Positions 6,548 through 14,976 of a DNA stretch of 64,000 nt are shown in pieces; within the stretch, counting starts at the first letter, position 1; each line of letters opens with the position of its first letter. A program made the translations under genes and the position numbers. The notes under the pieces were generated by a model, which was given only the letters and a program-made list of their open reading frames with translations, searched no databases and had not been told where the DNA came from. This stretch comes from Enterocloster alcoholdehydrogenati (GTDB lineage Bacteria; Bacillota; Clostridia; Lachnospirales; Lachnospiraceae), in the NCBI RefSeq assembly GCF_013282095.1, contig NZ_BLTJ01000001.1, positions 1 to 64,000 of the forward strand, in the 5' to 3' direction.

Positions 6548-7414
6548 ATGGCGAGAGCGCCAGATTCAAGAATTACACAGGCGAAAGCCATGTACCTTCA
6601 GGGAACAAAATTAGTTGAGATTGCAAGTCAACTAAACCTGCCGGAAGGAACGGTTCGCCGATGGAAATCCACTTACAAGTGGGATGACGAGCGTTCGGAT
6701 AAAAATAATGATCGTTCGGCAAATAAAACGAACAGAAAGCAGAAAAGAGGAAAGGTCATTGCGGAGGATGTGGAACAGGTTATGGAAAACCTCGAACTCA
6801 CTGACAAGCAGCGGCTTTTTTGTTTGCATTATGTCCGATGTTTTAATGTGACCAAAGCGTATCAGAAAGCATATGGCTGTAGCTATGATACGGCTGCATC
6901 AATAGGGTATCGGTTGTTGGAGAATGATGGAGTGCGTGACGAAATCATGCGTCTTAAACAAAGTAGGCTTAATCGTGAGCTGTTGGATGAGCACGATATC
7001 TTTCAGAAGTACATGGATATTGCATTTGCAGACATTACGGACTATGTAGAATTTGGCCGGGAGGAAATCCAGGTTATGGGAGCTTTTGGACCGGTGGAGA
7101 TAAAAGATCCGGAGACAGGAGAGAAAACCCCACTGATGAAAGAGGTCAATACAGTCCGCTTCCGGGAATCAGCGGAGGTAGACGGTACATTGATTACTGA
7201 GGTGAAACAGGGCAAAGATGGGGCAAGTATAAAACTGGCTGACCGTATGAAGGCATTGAATTGGCTGGCGAATCACATGGATCTGGCCACCGAAGAGCAG
7301 AGAGCCCGCATCGCCCAGATCAAAGCCCAGACGGATAAGCTGAAAGGGACAGACAATGACGCAGAGCTGAGCCGCCTGGATGAGGTTCTGAGTGAGATCA
7401 AAGGGGTTGTGTGA
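6548..7414 (+). CDS. terS: Terminase small subunit
   Basis: This 288-residue protein recognises the phage packaging site and hands DNA to the large subunit. Its N-terminus (about 5-45) is a helix-turn-helix of the phage terminase small-subunit type, ending in GTVRRWKSTYKWD. The terminase_2-like core (about 80-140, LTDKQRLFCLHYV then AYQKAYG) follows, and a C-terminal charged helix ends the protein. ATG 6548 is preceded by GAGGTGAGA. It overlaps no gene and is followed by terL within one base, so both are co-transcribed. Confidence 0.88.
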   Translation: MARAPDSRITQAKAMYLQGTKLVEIASQLNLPEGTVRRWKSTYKWDDERSDKNNDRSANKTNRKQKRGKVIAEDVEQVMENLELTDKQRLFCLHYVRCFNVTKAYQKAYGCSYDTAASIGYRLLENDGVRDEIMRLKQSRLNRELLDEHDIFQKYMDIAFADITDYVEFGREEIQVMGAFGPVEIKDPETGEKTPLMKEVNTVRFRESAEVDGTLITEVKQGKDGASIKLADRMKALNWLANHMDLATEEQRARIAQIKAQTDKLKGTDNDAELSRLDEVLSEIKGVV

Positions 7415-7415
7415 T

Positions 7416-8672
7416 ATGCCATTTTCCGATAAGCAGCAGGAGTTTTTCCAGAACGCAAACCACCGCTGGAATATCAAGGTAGGTGCTACACGTTCTGGAA
7501 AGACTTATATGGACTATTATGTAATTCCCAAGAGAATCCGTGCCAGAGCCGGAAAAGAGGGCCTGGTGGCAATTCTGGGCGTGTCTAAGGGCACGATCCA
7601 GCGTAACATCATCGAACCATTACAACGAATCTGGGGTACAAATCTTGTGGGAGATATCAATTCCCAGAACATTTGCCCGATGTTTGGCGAGGATGTTTAC
7701 TGCCTCGGGGCCGAAAAGGTCAGTCAGGTATCTAAGATCCGGGGATCTTCACTGAAATACTGCTATGGTGATGAGGTGGTGGATTGGAACCAGGACGTAT
7801 TTAATATGCTTAAATCCCGTCTTGATAAGCCATATTCCTGTTTTGATGGGGCGTGCAACCCGGATGCCCCACAGCACTGGTTTAAGCAGTTTCTGGATTC
7901 AGACGCTGATATTTACTGCCAGAAGTATGAACTTTTTGACAATCCATTTGTAAGCCCTGTATTTGTGGATGAGCTTTGTAAGGAGTACAAAGGGACGGTC
8001 CTATATGACCGGTACATCCGTGGGCTGTGGGTTGCGGCAGAAGGATCTGTGTATAAGCTGATGTGCGACGCAGTATCCAGTGGAGGGGTTAATCCCTTTG
8101 CAATCTATGAAAAGCCTAAGAGTATCATGCAGATCAATATCGGCGTCGACTTTGGCGGTTCCGGCTCCGGCCACGCATTTGTGGCTACAGCATATTCCAG
8201 GGCTTACCACAGTATTACTGCCCTTGCCAGTGAGCGCCATATGAGCAAAAACGGAAGCATTGACCCGGATAAGCTGGGGAATCTGTTCGTAGACTTCTGT
8301 CTGAAGATCATCAACCTATACGGCTTCATTACTGCTGTTTACTGCGACAGCGCAGAGCAGACGCTGATTGCAGGACTGAGGACGGCTGTCAGGAAGTCGG
8401 GGTTTGGATGGATCCGGATCGAGAACGCACTTAAGACAACAATCAATGACCGAATACGTTTTACGCAGCGGATGCTCAGCCAGCACCGCTTTTCTTACAC
8501 GAAAGATCAGTGCCAGACGCTGGAGGATGCCCTTACTACTGCACTGTGGGATGAGGAAAAGAGTCTTGTGGAAGATGTGAGGCTGGATGATGGTACCAGT
8601 GATATAGATACACTGGACGCGTTTGAGTACACATTTGAGCGGGATATCAGCCGGTTTATCCGGTACGAATAG
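7416..8672 (+). CDS. terL: Terminase large subunit (ATPase/nuclease)
   Basis: This 418-residue motor packages DNA into the prohead. The Walker A motif GATRSGKT is at residues 23-30, and a Walker B with Asp119-Glu120 closes the YCYGDE strand. The C-terminal RNase H-like nuclease has acidic residues at Asp245 (GVDFGG), Asp311 (YCDSAEQ) and a late DIDTLDAFEY segment. Start ATG 7416 follows the terS stop almost directly and has AAGGGG upstream. An upstream in-frame ATG at 7392 would overlap terS and is less likely. Length fits the terminase_3/PBSX type. Confidence 0.92.
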   Translation: MPFSDKQQEFFQNANHRWNIKVGATRSGKTYMDYYVIPKRIRARAGKEGLVAILGVSKGTIQRNIIEPLQRIWGTNLVGDINSQNICPMFGEDVYCLGAEKVSQVSKIRGSSLKYCYGDEVVDWNQDVFNMLKSRLDKPYSCFDGACNPDAPQHWFKQFLDSDADIYCQKYELFDNPFVSPVFVDELCKEYKGTVLYDRYIRGLWVAAEGSVYKLMCDAVSSGGVNPFAIYEKPKSIMQINIGVDFGGSGSGHAFVATAYSRAYHSITALASERHMSKNGSIDPDKLGNLFVDFCLKIINLYGFITAVYCDSAEQTLIAGLRTAVRKSGFGWIRIENALKTTINDRIRFTQRMLSQHRFSYTKDQCQTLEDALTTALWDEEKSLVEDVRLDDGTSDIDTLDAFEYTFERDISRFIRYE

Positions 8673-8683
8673 AGGTGATGAGG

Positions 8684-10063
8684 ATGAAATTTTCAAAAAT
8701 GCTGACAGCGATCACAGAGATATTGAATCAGAATTCCGACACGCAGATAGATGTATGCCTGACTTCTCAGATGGCCTCTGCGATTGAGTTATGGACAGCC
8801 ATGTACGAGAATCATGCTCCCTGGGTAGACCGGGAAACAGTCAAGAGCGCACAGATACCGGCAGCTATCGCCTCAGAGATTGCAAGATTGGTGACATTGG
8901 AGATGCAGTCGGAGATAACCGGCGGCGCGGCGGCTGAATATCTGAACCAGGAGTACCAGAAAAAGGTGCTGGCTGATCTGCGGCGCTATGTGGAATACGG
9001 GTGCGCAAAGGGCGGTCTGATTCTTAAACCGTATATGACGAAAACAGGGCTTGCAATCCAGTATGTGCAGGCAGACAGCTTTTTCCCGCTGTCGTTCGAT
9101 GATTCGGGCCGGATCATGCAATGCGTGTTTACGGAACAGTTCCGAAAAGGAAAGAAGATATATACCCGGCTGGAAGTACATACGCTGCAGAATGATGTAA
9201 TCCACATCACAAACAGGGCTTTCGTGGCTACCAACGATTACAGCCTGGGAACAGAGCTCGAGGTCAGCAGCGTGGACCGCTGGTCTGAATTGGTGCCGGA
9301 GATATCACTTGCGGGATCGGACAGGCTCCTGTTTGGGTATTTCAAGGTACCTATGGCAAATGCGGAGGACACAGACAGCCCGTTGGGGGTATCGGTATAT
9401 TCCAGAGCAGACGAGCTGGTAGCGGAAGCGGACCGGAGGTACTCAAATATCTGCTGGGAGTATGAGGGCACGCAGCTTGCGGTTCATATTGCTGAGAGTA
9501 TGCTGAAATACAACAAAGACAGGGATAAGTTTGAATATCCGGGAGGAAAAAAACGATTATATCGGGAGTTGAACTACGAGGCAGGAGCCACAGACAAGCC
9601 GCTTATTGATACATTTTCTCCCGGAATTCGAGATACCGCCCTGTTTAACGGATTCAATGCCCAGCTGCGGCTGATTGAGTTTGCCTGTAATCTGGCATAT
9701 GGCACCCTGTCAGATCCCCAGAATGTGGATAAGACGGCCACAGAGATCAAGGTCAGCAAGCAGAGGTCTTACACGTTTGTTTCCGACACGCAGATGGCTT
9801 TACAGCGAGCTCTGGAAGATCTGGTGTACGCAATGAACTTCTGGGCGGTGCTGTATGGCCTGATCCCTCCGGGAAATGATTATCAGGTATCCTTTGTTTG
9901 GGATGACAGTATCATCGTGGATGCGGAAACGGAGCGGCAGACAGATCGGCAGGATGTGGCTATGGGCGTAATGTCATTGGCTGAGTACCGCAGTAAGTGG
10001 TACGGGGAGACGCTGGAAGAGGCTACTAAAAACCTACCGGAGCCTGCACTGACAGAGGAGTGA
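8684..10063 (+). CDS. Portal protein (A118/SPP1-like)
   Basis: This 459-residue protein forms the dodecameric ring at the unique vertex through which DNA enters and leaves the capsid. Position directly after terL, size, and features such as the VEYGCAKGGLILKPY segment and the SPLGVSVYSRADELV helix region are those of A118-like portals. A conserved ATEIKVSKQRSYTFV stretch lies at about 355-370. Start ATG 8684 has GAGGTGATG upstream at proper spacing. GTG 8675 and ATG 8678 lie too close to that SD. The gene is followed by the minor capsid gene after 4 bases. Confidence 0.85.
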   Translation: MKFSKMLTAITEILNQNSDTQIDVCLTSQMASAIELWTAMYENHAPWVDRETVKSAQIPAAIASEIARLVTLEMQSEITGGAAAEYLNQEYQKKVLADLRRYVEYGCAKGGLILKPYMTKTGLAIQYVQADSFFPLSFDDSGRIMQCVFTEQFRKGKKIYTRLEVHTLQNDVIHITNRAFVATNDYSLGTELEVSSVDRWSELVPEISLAGSDRLLFGYFKVPMANAEDTDSPLGVSVYSRADELVAEADRRYSNICWEYEGTQLAVHIAESMLKYNKDRDKFEYPGGKKRLYRELNYEAGATDKPLIDTFSPGIRDTALFNGFNAQLRLIEFACNLAYGTLSDPQNVDKTATEIKVSKQRSYTFVSDTQMALQRALEDLVYAMNFWAVLYGLIPPGNDYQVSFVWDDSIIVDAETERQTDRQDVAMGVMSLAEYRSKWYGETLEEATKNLPEPALTEE

Positions 10064-10067
10064 TACC

Positions 10068-11861
10068 ATGACGCCCGAAGAACTGGAGAAGCTGCCAAAG
10101 CCATTAGAGCGCACCATGACAGCGTTGGAACTGTCTGTTATGTCTGAGATCATACAGCGGATCCGGGAAGTGGCTCAGATCACCCCAGTCATTGATTGGC
10201 TGTTGATCCGTATGGATGCTATTGGTAAAAGCAGGAAAGAAATTAAGCGCCTGCTCCGGGATGGCGTTGGATCGGCGGGGCTTGAGATCGACCAGATCTA
10301 TGATCAGGCAATCCAGTCCGATTACATCCGCAACAAGGAGATATACGAGGCTGCCGGACAGGACTATGTGCCTTATGGGGATAATCAGTGGCTCCAGCAG
10401 GTAGCGGAGGCTGTCAGGGAACAGACCAAGGACACCCTAAGGCCTATGGAAAATATCACAAAAACCACAGGTTTTAATGTGCATATGGGAGGCAGGAAAG
10501 TGTTTACCCCGCTTTCTGAGTATCTGGAGCGCAGTTTGGACAAGGCTATGCTGGGAATTACCACAGGCACAAGGACATACAGTCAGGCGGTAGGAGAGGT
10601 TATTGATGAGATGACAGCCAGCGGCATACGAACGGTTGATTATGCATCCGGCAAATCGGATCGGATCGAAGTAGCCGCCCGCCGTGCAGTTATGACAGGA
10701 ATCGCCCAGATCACGGACAAAGTAAACGAAAAGAACGCAAAAGAACTGGGGACGGATTACTGGGAAGTGGACTGGCACATGGGGGCCAGAAACACAGGAA
10801 CCGGGTATCTGAATCATCAGAGCTGGCAGGGAAGGGTTTATTCTTCTGAGGAGATGAGAACCGTCTGTGGGCTGGGTGAAATGCTGGGATTTGCCGGGAT
10901 TAACTGCTACCATATCCGCTTTCCATTTCTTCCAGGAATCAGCCAGAGAAAATATACAGATGAATGGCTGGAAGAGCAGAATCGGAAAGAAAACGAAAAA
11001 AGGCTATTTAAAGGGCGTGAATATGATACATATGGAGCCTTGCAGTATCAGAGACGCTTGGAGCGTACAATCCGAAAGCAGAAACAGGATATTAAGCTTT
11101 TAGTGGCGGCTAAGGCTGACCCGGATGATATTACAGCGGCTAAGGGCAGGCTGAGGCTGACGGATAAGACCTATGTGGAGTTTTCAAAGGAAATGGGGCT
11201 TAGGCAGCAGCGGGAACGGCTGAAAATTGGAAAAGATGTATCTGAGAGGGAAAAATCTTCTATTCAGATTGAAACAGAAAGTGCGAATATTGAAAATCTT
11301 CGTAAGGGTAGCAATATTGTTGATCTGAAAAAGATTGAATCCGATTTGTTCAGAAGTAAATTTACGCAACTTACTGGAAATTCAGCAGTAAATGACGCTT
11401 TGCGGAAATATGCAAGAGCCATGCTTGTGCATAGAAACGGAAGCGATGGAGAAGATCTGTATATTATTAGTGCCAAAAGCGGAAAAAGACTTTTTTCAAA
11501 AACAAATGGATCGAATAATTTGGGAGTAGAATTATCTAAAGAAGAAATTGAGGAAATCCAGAATTATGCTAGAACAGAGGGAGTTATAGGGATGCATAAC
11601 CATCCAACAAATGTATATCCTACAGGAGGGGATTTTGTTTCCGCTGGAGCAAGAGGATATGATTTTGGAGTGATAGTTACCCATGATGGAAGAGTGTTTC
11701 AGTATAAAGCTGGAGACAAACCATTCCGCAGTGAATATTTTAATAAGACTGTTGACAAATATGTTTCGAGGCCATACACTTATGACATAGAAGAGGCGCA
11801 GTTGACAGCATTGAAAGAATTTGAGAAGGAGTTTGGAATCGAATGGAGGGAATTGAAATAA
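10068..11861 (+). CDS. Minor capsid (MuF-like) protein with C-terminal JAMM-like domain
   Basis: Residues 1-about 390 are a phage minor capsid protein 2 / MuF-type head protein, with the typical GTDYWEVDWHMGARNTGTGY stretch and a cysteine-containing GINCYHIRFPF segment. Residues about 400-597 are a different module: HNHP at about 510-513 followed by PTGGD, i.e. the HxHPx(n)(S/T)xxD pattern of JAMM/JAB metalloproteases. DNA for this module is visibly richer in A+T than the 5' part, suggesting a later fusion. Known: MuF proteins carry exchangeable C-terminal effector domains in temperate phages. Toxin or protease activity here is inference. The next small gene overlaps its end. Confidence 0.8.
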   Translation: MTPEELEKLPKPLERTMTALELSVMSEIIQRIREVAQITPVIDWLLIRMDAIGKSRKEIKRLLRDGVGSAGLEIDQIYDQAIQSDYIRNKEIYEAAGQDYVPYGDNQWLQQVAEAVREQTKDTLRPMENITKTTGFNVHMGGRKVFTPLSEYLERSLDKAMLGITTGTRTYSQAVGEVIDEMTASGIRTVDYASGKSDRIEVAARRAVMTGIAQITDKVNEKNAKELGTDYWEVDWHMGARNTGTGYLNHQSWQGRVYSSEEMRTVCGLGEMLGFAGINCYHIRFPFLPGISQRKYTDEWLEEQNRKENEKRLFKGREYDTYGALQYQRRLERTIRKQKQDIKLLVAAKADPDDITAAKGRLRLTDKTYVEFSKEMGLRQQRERLKIGKDVSEREKSSIQIETESANIENLRKGSNIVDLKKIESDLFRSKFTQLTGNSAVNDALRKYARAMLVHRNGSDGEDLYIISAKSGKRLFSKTNGSNNLGVELSKEEIEEIQNYARTEGVIGMHNHPTNVYPTGGDFVSAGARGYDFGVIVTHDGRVFQYKAGDKPFRSEYFNKTVDKYVSRPYTYDIEEAQLTALKEFEKEFGIEWRELK

Positions 11862-11971
11862 GAGGTAAGGATGTCATAGTCCATGAGGAAATGACGGAAG
11901 AGGAAAGAAATGCAGAATTAGAACGATTAAAAAAAGAAAGCGAAGCTTTAACCGAATGGGAAGAAGAGTAG
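11843..11971 (+). CDS. 42-aa acidic protein overlapping the MuF-JAMM gene
   Basis: ATG 11843, preceded by an in-gene GAAGGAG, opens a 42-residue acidic frame (EEMTEEERNAELERL helix, ending in WEEE) that stops at TAG 11969-11971. Its first 19 bases overlap the end of the MuF-JAMM gene, so translation is probably coupled. It is the last gene before a terminator. Position immediately after an exchangeable effector-like domain makes an immunity or chaperone role possible, but there is no sequence evidence for it. At this size it might simply be a small phage protein. Confidence 0.5.
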   Translation: MEGIEIRGKDVIVHEEMTEEERNAELERLKKESEALTEWEEE

Positions 11972-11973
11972 AT

Positions 11974-12005
11974 ACCACCAGTCAGTAATGGCCGGTGGTT
12001 TTTTT
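11974..12005 (+). terminator. Intrinsic terminator inside the late gene cluster
   Basis: ACCACC at 11974-11979 pairs with GGTGGT at 11994-11999, directly followed by a run of T (12000-12005). Its place between minor capsid and scaffold genes would block a single late transcript, so the late region may be split into units or antiterminated. Confidence 0.65.
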
Positions 12006-12022
12006 GTATGCATTTTTAGGTT

Positions 12023-12037
12023 GTGCGACGTCGCAAC
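12023..12037 (+). repeat. 15-bp repeat with 12-bp perfect palindrome, copy 1
   Basis: GTGCGACGTCGCAAC stands between the terminator and the SD of the next gene. Its core TGCGACGTCGCA (12024-12035) is a perfect palindrome. The same 15 bases recur at 28971-28985. Function is unknown; candidates are an operator or a recombination/modification site. Confidence 0.7.
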
Positions 12038-12052
12038 AGGGAGGTGAAACCG

Positions 12053-14233
12053 ATGATTACAGCAGTATTTACAGAGAATAACGATTACGCCCAGGTTTAC
12101 GGCGTGTGGCAGTGGGATTACGGGCAGGAACTGCGGATCCAGGGCCTAAATCTTCCGGCGGCGGTTGAGATTCACTTCGCACTACAGGAAACCGGCGGCG
12201 AAGCTGTGACCCGTGTGGGAGTAACGCAGGATGGGATAACAACTGTCCCGATCCCGGACAGTATGTTAGAAGGAGCCGGAAACTCTAAGGACTATCAGAT
12301 CTATGCGTGGGTGTACCTGGCAGATCAGGTATCTGGTGAAACGATCAAGCGGATCAAGATACAGGTCAGGGCAAGACCCATGCCAGAGGCTTTTGAGGCT
12401 CCAGAAGATGGGGAGATCTTCCGTCAGGCCATCGAGGCTGTCAATGAGGCCGCCAAGAGGGCAGAGGACGCGGGAAAGGAGGCAGTATCCTCCGCGGGTG
12501 AGGCCAGGGAGGCAGCCACGCAGGCGGGGAAACATCTGGAAACCGTCCAGGGGCTGGCAGATCAGGCGGAGATTAACGCTGATACCGTGGCACAGGACAA
12601 ACAGGCAGTAGCCGGTATGCTCTCTCAGGTGCAGCAGGCGGCCTCAGAAGCGGCCCTGTCGGCAGAGGCGGCCAAGTTATCAGAGACAGCCGCAGGACAG
12701 GCCCAAACGGGCGCAGAGGCGGCAGAGGATGGGGCCAGACAGTATGCCGCAGACACGGAGGCAGACCGGCAGGAGGTTGCAAGCGCCCGGCAGGCAGTAC
12801 AGCAGATGCGTGAGGACGTGGCAGCGGACAAGACAGAAGTTGAGCAGACAACAGCAGGTTTTGTAGATACAGCCGGGAAGGCAGTATCAGATGTTAATGC
12901 TGCGGGCAAGGCCCAGGTAGATGCTATTAAGACAGCCGGGCAGGGTGCGTCAAATGCGGTAGAGACAGCCAAAACAACAGCAGTACAGGCAGTCACTGCG
13001 GAAGGCGATAAGCAAGTACAGCGAGTGCAGGAAGCGGCGGCAGGTGTTGAGGCCGATCGGGAGCAGATCAACCAGAATAAGGCCGACATAGCTGGTTTGG
13101 CAGAAGGCATAACTGATCTGGCACCGGGGATCAAGATTACTGCCACTGGCACAGACATCACCATCAAGGACGCCGCCGAGGGCCGGGCGTTTAAGGGGCT
13201 GCGGGTGTTTGGGCGGACGGATCAGAAGGGAACGCCAAGCCCGGAAACTCCGCAGGAGATGGAGACGGCGGGGGAGAGCGGTAGTATTGAGGTATTGGTA
13301 GCTGGCAGTAATCTGTTAAAACCCAACAATTACAATGTTTTTTGCGAATCTCCGTTGGAAGCAAACACGGTAGTTACTCTTATGACGAATGGAAAAGCAT
13401 CAAATGGTGGCAATATTAAATTTATCGGAACCGATGATTCAAATGTCTGGTTTAGTATTGATAAAGGACAAACCAAGGTTTGCAAATCTATAGGAAGTAA
13501 GCCTGTTAAAGGTTTTTACGATTTACTCACACAGACGTCTGGACTAGAATATATGCTTGCCGTTGGTGATGTAAAAACCTATGAATCCTACCGCACCTCC
13601 CAGTCCCTTACGCTATCCGCCCCAAACGGCCTTCCGGGGATTCCGGTATCATCCGGCGGCAACTATACAGATGCCAAGGGCCAGCAGTGGGTATGCGACG
13701 AGATCGATCTGGAAAGAGAGAAATATATCGAGAGAAGATGGCAGAAGGTATTTGATGGGAGTGAGGATTGGCGTATCTATTCATCGTCCAGATTTAAAGG
13801 ATATATGATTGATGGTATCCTGCCATTCTCTGACAGTAGACGAGCTGGATTTTGCAATATGTTTACTGTTTCGGAAAATACCGAGATTATCGAATCCATA
13901 TGGCTGGGGGTTGGTAATTCAATATTATATACCGTCAGTAATCGTTTTTATGATGAAAGTCTTGAAGATAAAGGACTTGCCAACTGGAAAGCGTTCCTCG
14001 CAGAAAATCCAATGAAAGTAATGACCTATTTGGATACCCCCATCGAACGCGGCCTCACCCCGGAAGAGATCGCCGCCTACAAGGCCCTTCGGACGTACAG
14101 CCCGACTACGGTTGTGAGCAATGACGCGGGGTGCCATATGGAGACAACCTATACCGCTGATACCAAGACCTATATCGACAACAAATTTGCGGCCCTTAAT
14201 AAGACCATTTTAGATGCAGTAGGAGGTACATAA
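12053..14233 (+). CDS. Tail-fibre-like protein with long Ala-rich coiled coil
   Basis: This 726-residue protein has an N-terminal beta-rich domain (1-about 125, starting MITAVFTENNDYAQVYGVWQ), a very long Ala/Glu/Gln coiled coil (about 130-360), and a C-terminal fibre region with the TPSPETPQEMETAG segment, a LTLSAPNGLPGIPVSSGG segment and a Thr/Tyr-rich end. These are common in Firmicutes phage tail fibres or baseplate-associated proteins. Base composition changes twice within the C-terminal part (A+T-rich at about 13.3-13.6 and 13.75-14.0 kb), as if receptor-binding segments had been swapped. Its place between head genes is odd. ATG 12053 has GGGAGGTGA; the upstream GTG 12023 is part of the palindrome. 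Confidence 0.75.
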   Translation: MITAVFTENNDYAQVYGVWQWDYGQELRIQGLNLPAAVEIHFALQETGGEAVTRVGVTQDGITTVPIPDSMLEGAGNSKDYQIYAWVYLADQVSGETIKRIKIQVRARPMPEAFEAPEDGEIFRQAIEAVNEAAKRAEDAGKEAVSSAGEAREAATQAGKHLETVQGLADQAEINADTVAQDKQAVAGMLSQVQQAASEAALSAEAAKLSETAAGQAQTGAEAAEDGARQYAADTEADRQEVASARQAVQQMREDVAADKTEVEQTTAGFVDTAGKAVSDVNAAGKAQVDAIKTAGQGASNAVETAKTTAVQAVTAEGDKQVQRVQEAAAGVEADREQINQNKADIAGLAEGITDLAPGIKITATGTDITIKDAAEGRAFKGLRVFGRTDQKGTPSPETPQEMETAGESGSIEVLVAGSNLLKPNNYNVFCESPLEANTVVTLMTNGKASNGGNIKFIGTDDSNVWFSIDKGQTKVCKSIGSKPVKGFYDLLTQTSGLEYMLAVGDVKTYESYRTSQSLTLSAPNGLPGIPVSSGGNYTDAKGQQWVCDEIDLEREKYIERRWQKVFDGSEDWRIYSSSRFKGYMIDGILPFSDSRRAGFCNMFTVSENTEIIESIWLGVGNSILYTVSNRFYDESLEDKGLANWKAFLAENPMKVMTYLDTPIERGLTPEEIAAYKALRTYSPTTVVSNDAGCHMETTYTADTKTYIDNKFAALNKTILDAVGGT

Positions 14234-14676
14234 TGCATGAGATTATAAGAAACGTAATCCAGTCGGGCAGCTATGAACTGACGGATATTCTGAAAAAGAT
14301 CGATACCATCTGGCTTCAAGGCGCCCTCACGGATGAGGAGCGCACGGAGCTGGTTGATCTGGCCCGTACCCGCGCCGACCCGGAAAACAGTTATGCCCCA
14401 TTGCAGAAACAGATCGACACCCTGTACACCAACATGACTGAGATGGGAAAGACAATCCTCAGCCTGACGGCCCGGATCGCCAAGCTGGAAGGCGGCAGCG
14501 TCACCCCGCCGGAGACGGAGGAGTACCCCGCATGGGTACAGCCCACCGGGGCACATGACGCTTATAGCACAGGCGATAAGATGACTTACGCGGACGGCAA
14601 GCGGTATATCTGCCAGATGGACGGCTGTGTATGGGGGCCGGATGCGTACCCGGCAGGCTGGAAACTGGTTGAGTGA
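14233..14676 (+). CDS. Phage protein with C-terminal chitin/carbohydrate-binding-like domain
   Basis: This 147-residue protein overlaps the preceding stop by one base and so is coupled to the fibre gene. Residues 1-95 are helical. After a TPPETEEYP linker, residues about 98-147 resemble a CBM5/12 carbohydrate-binding module, with W-V-Q-P-T-G, the YSTGDKMTYADGKRYICQ segment and a final PAGWKLV motif. Such proteins accompany tail fibres and probably help bind a cell-surface glycan (inference). No catalytic motif is visible. Confidence 0.7.
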   Translation: MHEIIRNVIQSGSYELTDILKKIDTIWLQGALTDEERTELVDLARTRADPENSYAPLQKQIDTLYTNMTEMGKTILSLTARIAKLEGGSVTPPETEEYPAWVQPTGAHDAYSTGDKMTYADGKRYICQMDGCVWGPDAYPAGWKLVE

Positions 14677-14690
14677 TGGGAGGTGAGCTC

Positions 14691-14807
14691 ATGGGACTGA
14701 TTACATGGTGGAGACAGCGCAGATGCAGGCACAGGTACCGTAAGCATTGGAGCCGGGAGGCTGGCGGGTATGTGCGGCGGTGCGTGAGGTGTGGAAAAAT
14801 CGAATAA
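14691..14807 (+). CDS. 38-aa basic protein with Cys/His motif
   Basis: ATG 14691 lies 6 bases after GGAGGTG and opens a 38-residue Arg-rich frame containing C-x-H early and CVRCG near the end, a possible zinc-binding small protein. It is the last gene of the misplaced tail-fibre module, ahead of a terminator. I know of similar short genes in clostridial prophages but not their function. Confidence 0.5.
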   Translation: MGLITWWRQRRCRHRYRKHWSREAGGYVRRCVRCGKIE

Positions 14808-14837
14808 GTCATAGCAAGTCATAGAATTAGTCATAAG

Positions 14838-14866
14838 CACGCAGGCGGGGCCTGGGTGTTATTTTT
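14838..14866 (+). terminator. Intrinsic terminator after the fibre module
   Basis: CACGCAGGC (14838-14846) pairs with GCCTGGGTG (14850-14858), with one mismatch, followed by TTATTTTT. It closes the block that opens at the 11974 terminator. Just before it GTCATA occurs three times (14808, 14818, 14830). Confidence 0.55.
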
Positions 14867-14976
14867 ATGCCTTTTTCCGGTCAGATGATGAGACCTAAAA
14901 CAGTCTTTCGTTTGGTGGATGGTTACACACCTATAAATAACCTAACGGCGAATCATGGAAAGAAAGGAAATATGAA

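Noticed and set aside
12625-13167. 180-aa minus-strand frame rich in Ala and Ser
   Set aside because: It is the antisense shadow of the Ala-rich coiled coil of the fibre gene.
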